From JBKPDV01 sp046728075 (lineage in GTDB: Bacteria > Acidobacteriota > Thermoanaerobaculia > UBA5066 > Gp7-AA6): a stretch of 7,931 nt of DNA. The translations under genes were made by a program, and so were the position numbers. The stretch covers positions 1 through 7,931 of the forward strand of contig JBKPDV010000108.1 of NCBI GenBank assembly GCA_046728075.1, written 5' to 3'. The notes below the pieces were generated by a model, which saw nothing but the letters and a program-made list of their open reading frames with translations, was not told the origin of the DNA and ran no database searches. Shown here piece after piece: positions 5,298 to 7,931 of this stretch (positions are counted from its first letter, which is position 1; each line of letters starts with the position of its first letter).

Positions 5298-6635
5298 TCT
5301 CTTTTCCAGCGGCACGAAGTTCCTCTCGGCGGACCCGAGATAGATCTGCCTGGGCCGCGCGATCTTCTGCTCGGGGTCGGCCAGCATCTCCTGCCACTGC
5401 GCGATCCATCCCGATGTGCGCGGGATCGCGAAGAGGACGGTGAAGGCGGCCGTGGGAATGCCGATGGCCTGGTAGATCAGGCCCGAGTAGAAGTCGACGT
5501 TGGGATACAGCTTGCGCTTGACGAAATAGTCGTCCTGCAGAGCGATGCGCTCGAGCTCCAGCGCGATGTCGAGCAGCGGGTTGCGGCCCGTGACCTCGAA
5601 AACCTCGTCGGCTTTCTTCTTGATGATCGTGGCCCTGGGATCGTAGTTCTTGTAGACCCGGTGGCCAAAGCCCATCAGCCGTTTTTCGCCCTTCCCTTCC
5701 TTGACCTCCTTGATGAAGGCCGGAACCTGCGAGACCGAGCCGATCTCCTGAAGCATCTTCAGGACTTCTTCGTTCGCTCCGCCGTGCAGCGGGCCATAGA
5801 GAGCGGCGGCCGCACCCGCGACGGCGGAGTAAGGGTCTGTGTGAGACGAGCCGATCCCGCGCATCGCATGCGTCCCGCAGTTCTGTTCGTGGTCGGCGTG
5901 AAGAATGAAGAGAAGATCCAGCGCCTTGACGAGCACCGGATTGGGCCGCCAGCTCGCCGAGGGGATCTTGAAGAGCATGTTCAGGAAGTTCTCGGTGTAG
6001 GAGAGGTCGTTGTTGGGATACACGTAGTCCATCCCCAGGCTGTGTCGGTAGGCGAAGGCGGCGAGGGTCGGCATCTTGGCGATGAGCCGCCAGGTTTGCT
6101 TCTGCCGGGAAACCGGATCATGGATGTTGCGCGCATCCGGATAGAAGGTCGACATGGCTCCCACCGTCGCGATGAGCATTCCCATCGGGTGCGCGTCGTG
6201 GGTGAAGCCGTCCATGAACTTCTTCAACGACTCGTGGAGCATGGTGTGGAAGGTGATGTTGTGGACCCACTCCTCGCTTTGGGCCTTCGTCGGCAGCTCC
6301 CCGTAGAGGAGCAGATAGGCAACTTCGAGGTAGTTGGATTTCGCCGCGAGCTGCTCGATGGGATAGCCACGGTAGCGCAGGATGCCCTTGTCTCCGTCGA
6401 TGAAGGTGATCCGGCTCTTGCACGCCGCCGTGTTCAGGAACGCCGGATCGTAGGTCATCAGGCCGAAGTCCTGCGGGTCGGTCTTGATCTGCCGCAGGTC
6501 GATCGCGCGGATCGTTCCGTCCGCGATCGGGAGGTCGTAGGACTTGCCCGTTCGCCGGTCGATGACCGTCAAAGCGTCCTTCTTTTCGGGAGTGGCAAGG
6601 CCGGTTTCCTTCTTTTCGACTTCTGTGACTGGCAT
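5292..6635 (-). CDS. gltA: citrate synthase (type II, long bacterial form)
   Basis: Condenses acetyl-CoA and oxaloacetate to citrate, the entry step of the TCA cycle. The 447 residues cover the full enzyme, with an N-terminal charged extension of about 30 residues before the usual beta domain. Landmarks are HADHEQN (246-252), GPLHGGANE (281-289) with a catalytic His284, the citrate synthase signature GFGHRVYKNYDPR (322-334), and NVDFYSG (379-385) with catalytic Asp381. The C-terminal ARPRQIYLG is typical of bacterial type II enzymes. The ATG start is well fixed by AAGGAG six bases upstream (6642-6647 on the plus strand), and a perfect TATAAT lies a little further up. The stop codon TAA lies inside an intergenic repeat arm. 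The phosphatase and exporter follow on the same strand and may be read through from it. Confidence 0.98.
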   Translation of the reverse strand: MPVTEVEKKETGLATPEKKDALTVIDRRTGKSYDLPIADGTIRAIDLRQIKTDPQDFGLMTYDPAFLNTAACKSRITFIDGDKGILRYRGYPIEQLAAKSNYLEVAYLLLYGELPTKAQSEEWVHNITFHTMLHESLKKFMDGFTHDAHPMGMLIATVGAMSTFYPDARNIHDPVSRQKQTWRLIAKMPTLAAFAYRHSLGMDYVYPNNDLSYTENFLNMLFKIPSASWRPNPVLVKALDLLFILHADHEQNCGTHAMRGIGSSHTDPYSAVAGAAAALYGPLHGGANEEVLKMLQEIGSVSQVPAFIKEVKEGKGEKRLMGFGHRVYKNYDPRATIIKKKADEVFEVTGRNPLLDIALELERIALQDDYFVKRKLYPNVDFYSGLIYQAIGIPTAAFTVLFAIPRTSGWIAQWQEMLADPEQKIARPRQIYLGSAERNFVPLEKRV

Positions 6636-6641
6636 CTAAGA

Positions 6642-6675
6642 CTCCTTCTTTTTCCCGGGCGAGAAATCGATTATA
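6642..6675 (-). promoter_or_regulatory. promoter -10 and Shine-Dalgarno of gltA
   Basis: On the minus strand a perfect TATAAT lies at 6675-6670, giving a predicted transcription start near 6663 and a leader of just under 30 bases that includes AAGGAG (6647-6642). No good -35 sits 16-18 bases above it: the expected place reads CAGGGC. The promoter is therefore weak, activator-dependent or of another sigma class. A short C/G run lies between the two. Confidence 0.5.
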
Positions 6676-6709
6676 TGAGGGGGGGCAACGGCGCCCTGAT
6701 GCATTTCCC

Positions 6710-7699
6710 TCAGCCGGGCGTCGCCCCAGGGGCCGAGTCCGGGCCAAAGTGCTTTCGCACCACGACAAGGAAGACCAGCATCGCGACCCAGGCCGCGGTC
6801 ATTAATCCCAGGAAGGCCGGGCTCCCGACCACATTCAATCCCGACGACAGCCGAGCCTGGTCGGCCGAATAGCCCATCTGCCTCATCAGCTTCTCCATGT
6901 CCAGGCTGCGGAAGGTCAGAATGTTAGCCAGCCCGAGGACCTGAAACGCGATCAGTCCCCACCACGCCGCTCTCCTTCGCCGGAAGGTCGCCACCGCGAG
7001 AAGCGCCGAGACCGCGGCGAACAGAAGGATCACACCCGCGGCGGCCCAACCCGTCAAGACGACGCCGAAGATCGGCAGGGCGTGCATGGCCGGCAGAGAG
7101 AAGACGCAGGCGACGGCCCCGACCGCGAGCGCCACGACGATCCCAAGGATCGAGACCGGAACGCGATCCGTCCAGTCCGGGTTGGGGTTTCGCAGCTCTA
7201 CCGTCCGCCGCACATCCTCCCGGCGGTAGAAGAGAATCAGAAGGGACGGAAGCAGGATGAGAAAGGCCGCGATCAAGAGCAGCGTGAAGACCATCGCACA
7301 GGTCAGCATTCCGGGAGGCGCGCCGGCGGATTGGCTCGAGAGCAGACCGGGAAGAAGCAGAGTCATCGCGAGAAACGCGAGAACTCCGACGGCGAGCCAG
7401 GTCCAGGCCAGGATCAAGGCGAGAGCACGGGCCCAACGGCGCGCCCGCATCGAGCCCACGCCGACGGCCACGAAAGCTGCCCCCAGGGAGAGGTAGAAGG
7501 CGACGTTGAAAACGACCCCACCCGCCGCGATGGGCGGCCCACCCGGAGAGGAGCGCGCGAGAACGAGCAGAGCGGCCGAGAGCAGCGCGACGAGCGCGCA
7601 GAGCGCCCCGGCCGCGATGAGAACCCAGCCGTAGACCGCGAGCGCCCGGCTGCGGTTCCAAGCTTCCGGAATCGTCGAGGGAGGACCGGGCTCGTCCAT
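6710..7699 (-). CDS. eight-helix membrane protein, function unknown
   Basis: Predicted inner-membrane protein of 329 residues with about eight hydrophobic helices (roughly 20-48, 57-82, 89-116, 131-157, 182-204, 207-237, 245-264 and 288-314). A polar cytoplasm-like loop in the middle reads FYRREDVRRTVELRN (157-171), then WTDRVPV (176-182). I recall similar 'Tyr-Arg ... Asp-Val ... Trp-Thr-Asp-Arg' loops in uncharacterised acidobacterial membrane proteins, but cannot verify it here. No transporter or enzyme motif is recognised. ATG 7699 is preferred to the ATG at 7762: the extra 21 codons of the longer form are read from the adjacent repeat element, are Arg-rich and look non-native. The gene ends 74 bases before gltA, which has its own promoter. 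Any promoter for this gene must lie in or beyond the repeat. Confidence 0.8.
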   Translation of the reverse strand: MDEPGPPSTIPEAWNRSRALAVYGWVLIAAGALCALVALLSAALLVLARSSPGGPPIAAGGVVFNVAFYLSLGAAFVAVGVGSMRARRWARALALILAWTWLAVGVLAFLAMTLLLPGLLSSQSAGAPPGMLTCAMVFTLLLIAAFLILLPSLLILFYRREDVRRTVELRNPNPDWTDRVPVSILGIVVALAVGAVACVFSLPAMHALPIFGVVLTGWAAAGVILLFAAVSALLAVATFRRRRAAWWGLIAFQVLGLANILTFRSLDMEKLMRQMGYSADQARLSSGLNVVGSPAFLGLMTAAWVAMLVFLVVVRKHFGPDSAPGATPG

Positions 7700-7709
7700 G
7701 CCTAGCAGG

Positions 7710-7883
7710 CTGCTGAGAAAGGGTGTGAGGCGGCGTTGCGAGCGCCGTGGGGTCGGATGCAAGGAGCCGCGACGAAGGCGATGCCTCTGCGCATCGGGGA
7801 GGAGCGGCGACGCCGCAGACGGCCCCGCGCGACTTTCGGCTGCGGCGGTCGCCTTGCGACCGGCAGCCGAGAGTTTTCAACAA
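7710..7883. repeat. hairpin-rich intergenic element with short inverted ends (MITE/REP-like candidate)
   Basis: Non-coding stretch bounded by CTGCTGAGAA (7710-7719) and, on the opposite strand, TTGTTGAAAA (7883-7874); these ends match at seven of ten bases, all differences being transitions. Between them are four successive short hairpins: CGGCG/CGCCG (7731-7735 with 7743-7747), CGATGC/GCATCG (7779-7784 with 7791-7796), GCGGCG/CGCCGC (7804-7809 with 7811-7816) and a two-tier stem, CGGCTG/CAGCCG (7837-7842 with 7864-7869) enclosing GGTCGC/GCGACC (7847-7852 with 7856-7861). It holds no transposase and no credible gene. It is probably a non-autonomous interspersed repeat; copy number cannot be seen from one window. 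Confidence 0.55.
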
Positions 7884-7930
7884 GATCGGGGGCCTTTCCC
7901 CGGTAGCAAAACCTCTCGGCCGCCGTTCGC
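7856..7930. repeat. inverted repeat pair at right edge, possible second copy of the hairpin element
   Basis: Bases 7908-7930, read on the plus strand, match the reverse complement of 7856-7877 with two substitutions and one inserted base. The arms are separated by 30 bases that contain a further small hairpin, CGGGG/CCCCG (7887-7891 with 7898-7902). Either a second, oppositely oriented copy of the element starts here and runs past the window, or the two arms form one large cruciform. Confidence 0.5.
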
Positions 7931-7931
7931 G

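Noticed and set aside
5661..6872. Open plus-strand frame of 403 codons opposite citrate synthase
   Set aside because: It mirrors the codon structure of gltA on the other strand, has no recognisable motif and extends across the gltA promoter region.
7700..7762. Longer start (ATG 7762) for the eight-helix membrane protein
   Set aside because: The extra 21 residues are read from the hairpin-rich repeat and are Arg-rich; ATG 7699 gives a natural acidic N-terminus before the first helix.
7836..7877. Two-tier stem followed by GAGTTTT as an intrinsic terminator
   Set aside because: The T-run is only four bases and the stem is one of several in the same repeat, so it is better explained as part of that element.

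Overview
The window comes from a GC-rich bacterial chromosome. Gene density, the mix of housekeeping genes and two families of intergenic repeats suggest an Acidobacteriota-like or similar soil/sediment lineage. That placement is impression only, because no rRNA or other decisive marker is present. Nothing points to a plasmid or phage: citrate synthase, DNA polymerase IV and a 2-oxoacid dehydrogenase are ordinary chromosomal genes.

Layout: five genes on the plus strand converge on four on the minus strand, meeting at about 3677-3776. Plus strand: (1) the 3' part of a thiamine-dependent 2-oxoacid dehydrogenase E1 (beta-type region), open to the left edge and probably part of a fused alpha-beta protein; (2) dinB, translesion DNA polymerase IV; (3) a small four-helix membrane protein 12 bases behind dinB, so probably co-transcribed; (4-5) a two-gene module of a winged-helix DNA-binding protein and a small nucleotidyltransferase-fold protein, overlapping by four bases. 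Minus strand, from the right: an eight-helix membrane protein of unknown function, citrate synthase (gltA) with its own promoter-like -10 and Shine-Dalgarno, a HAD-family phosphatase, and a TauE/SafE-type membrane exporter 11 bases behind the phosphatase.

The most interesting part is about 2700-3680. The regulator/nucleotidyltransferase pair looks like an autoregulated accessory module of toxin-antitoxin-like architecture. Its start region carries a cluster of GGTC/GACC half-sites spanning the promoter and the regulator start codon, and its second gene has visibly lower GC than dinB. I cannot show that it is a toxin-antitoxin or defence system. The cluster, the gene overlap and the DxD active-site pattern are what can be seen.

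Two intergenic repeats are also notable. One is a 27-bp-armed inverted repeat built from AT-rich heptads (5221-5297), which supplies the gltA stop codon and reaches the phosphatase start. The other is a hairpin-rich element of about 174 bp (7710-7883) directly upstream of the eight-helix membrane gene, followed by what looks like the start of an inverted second copy at the right edge. All intergenic gaps are under about 250 bases. I saw no tRNA, rRNA, CRISPR array or transposase.
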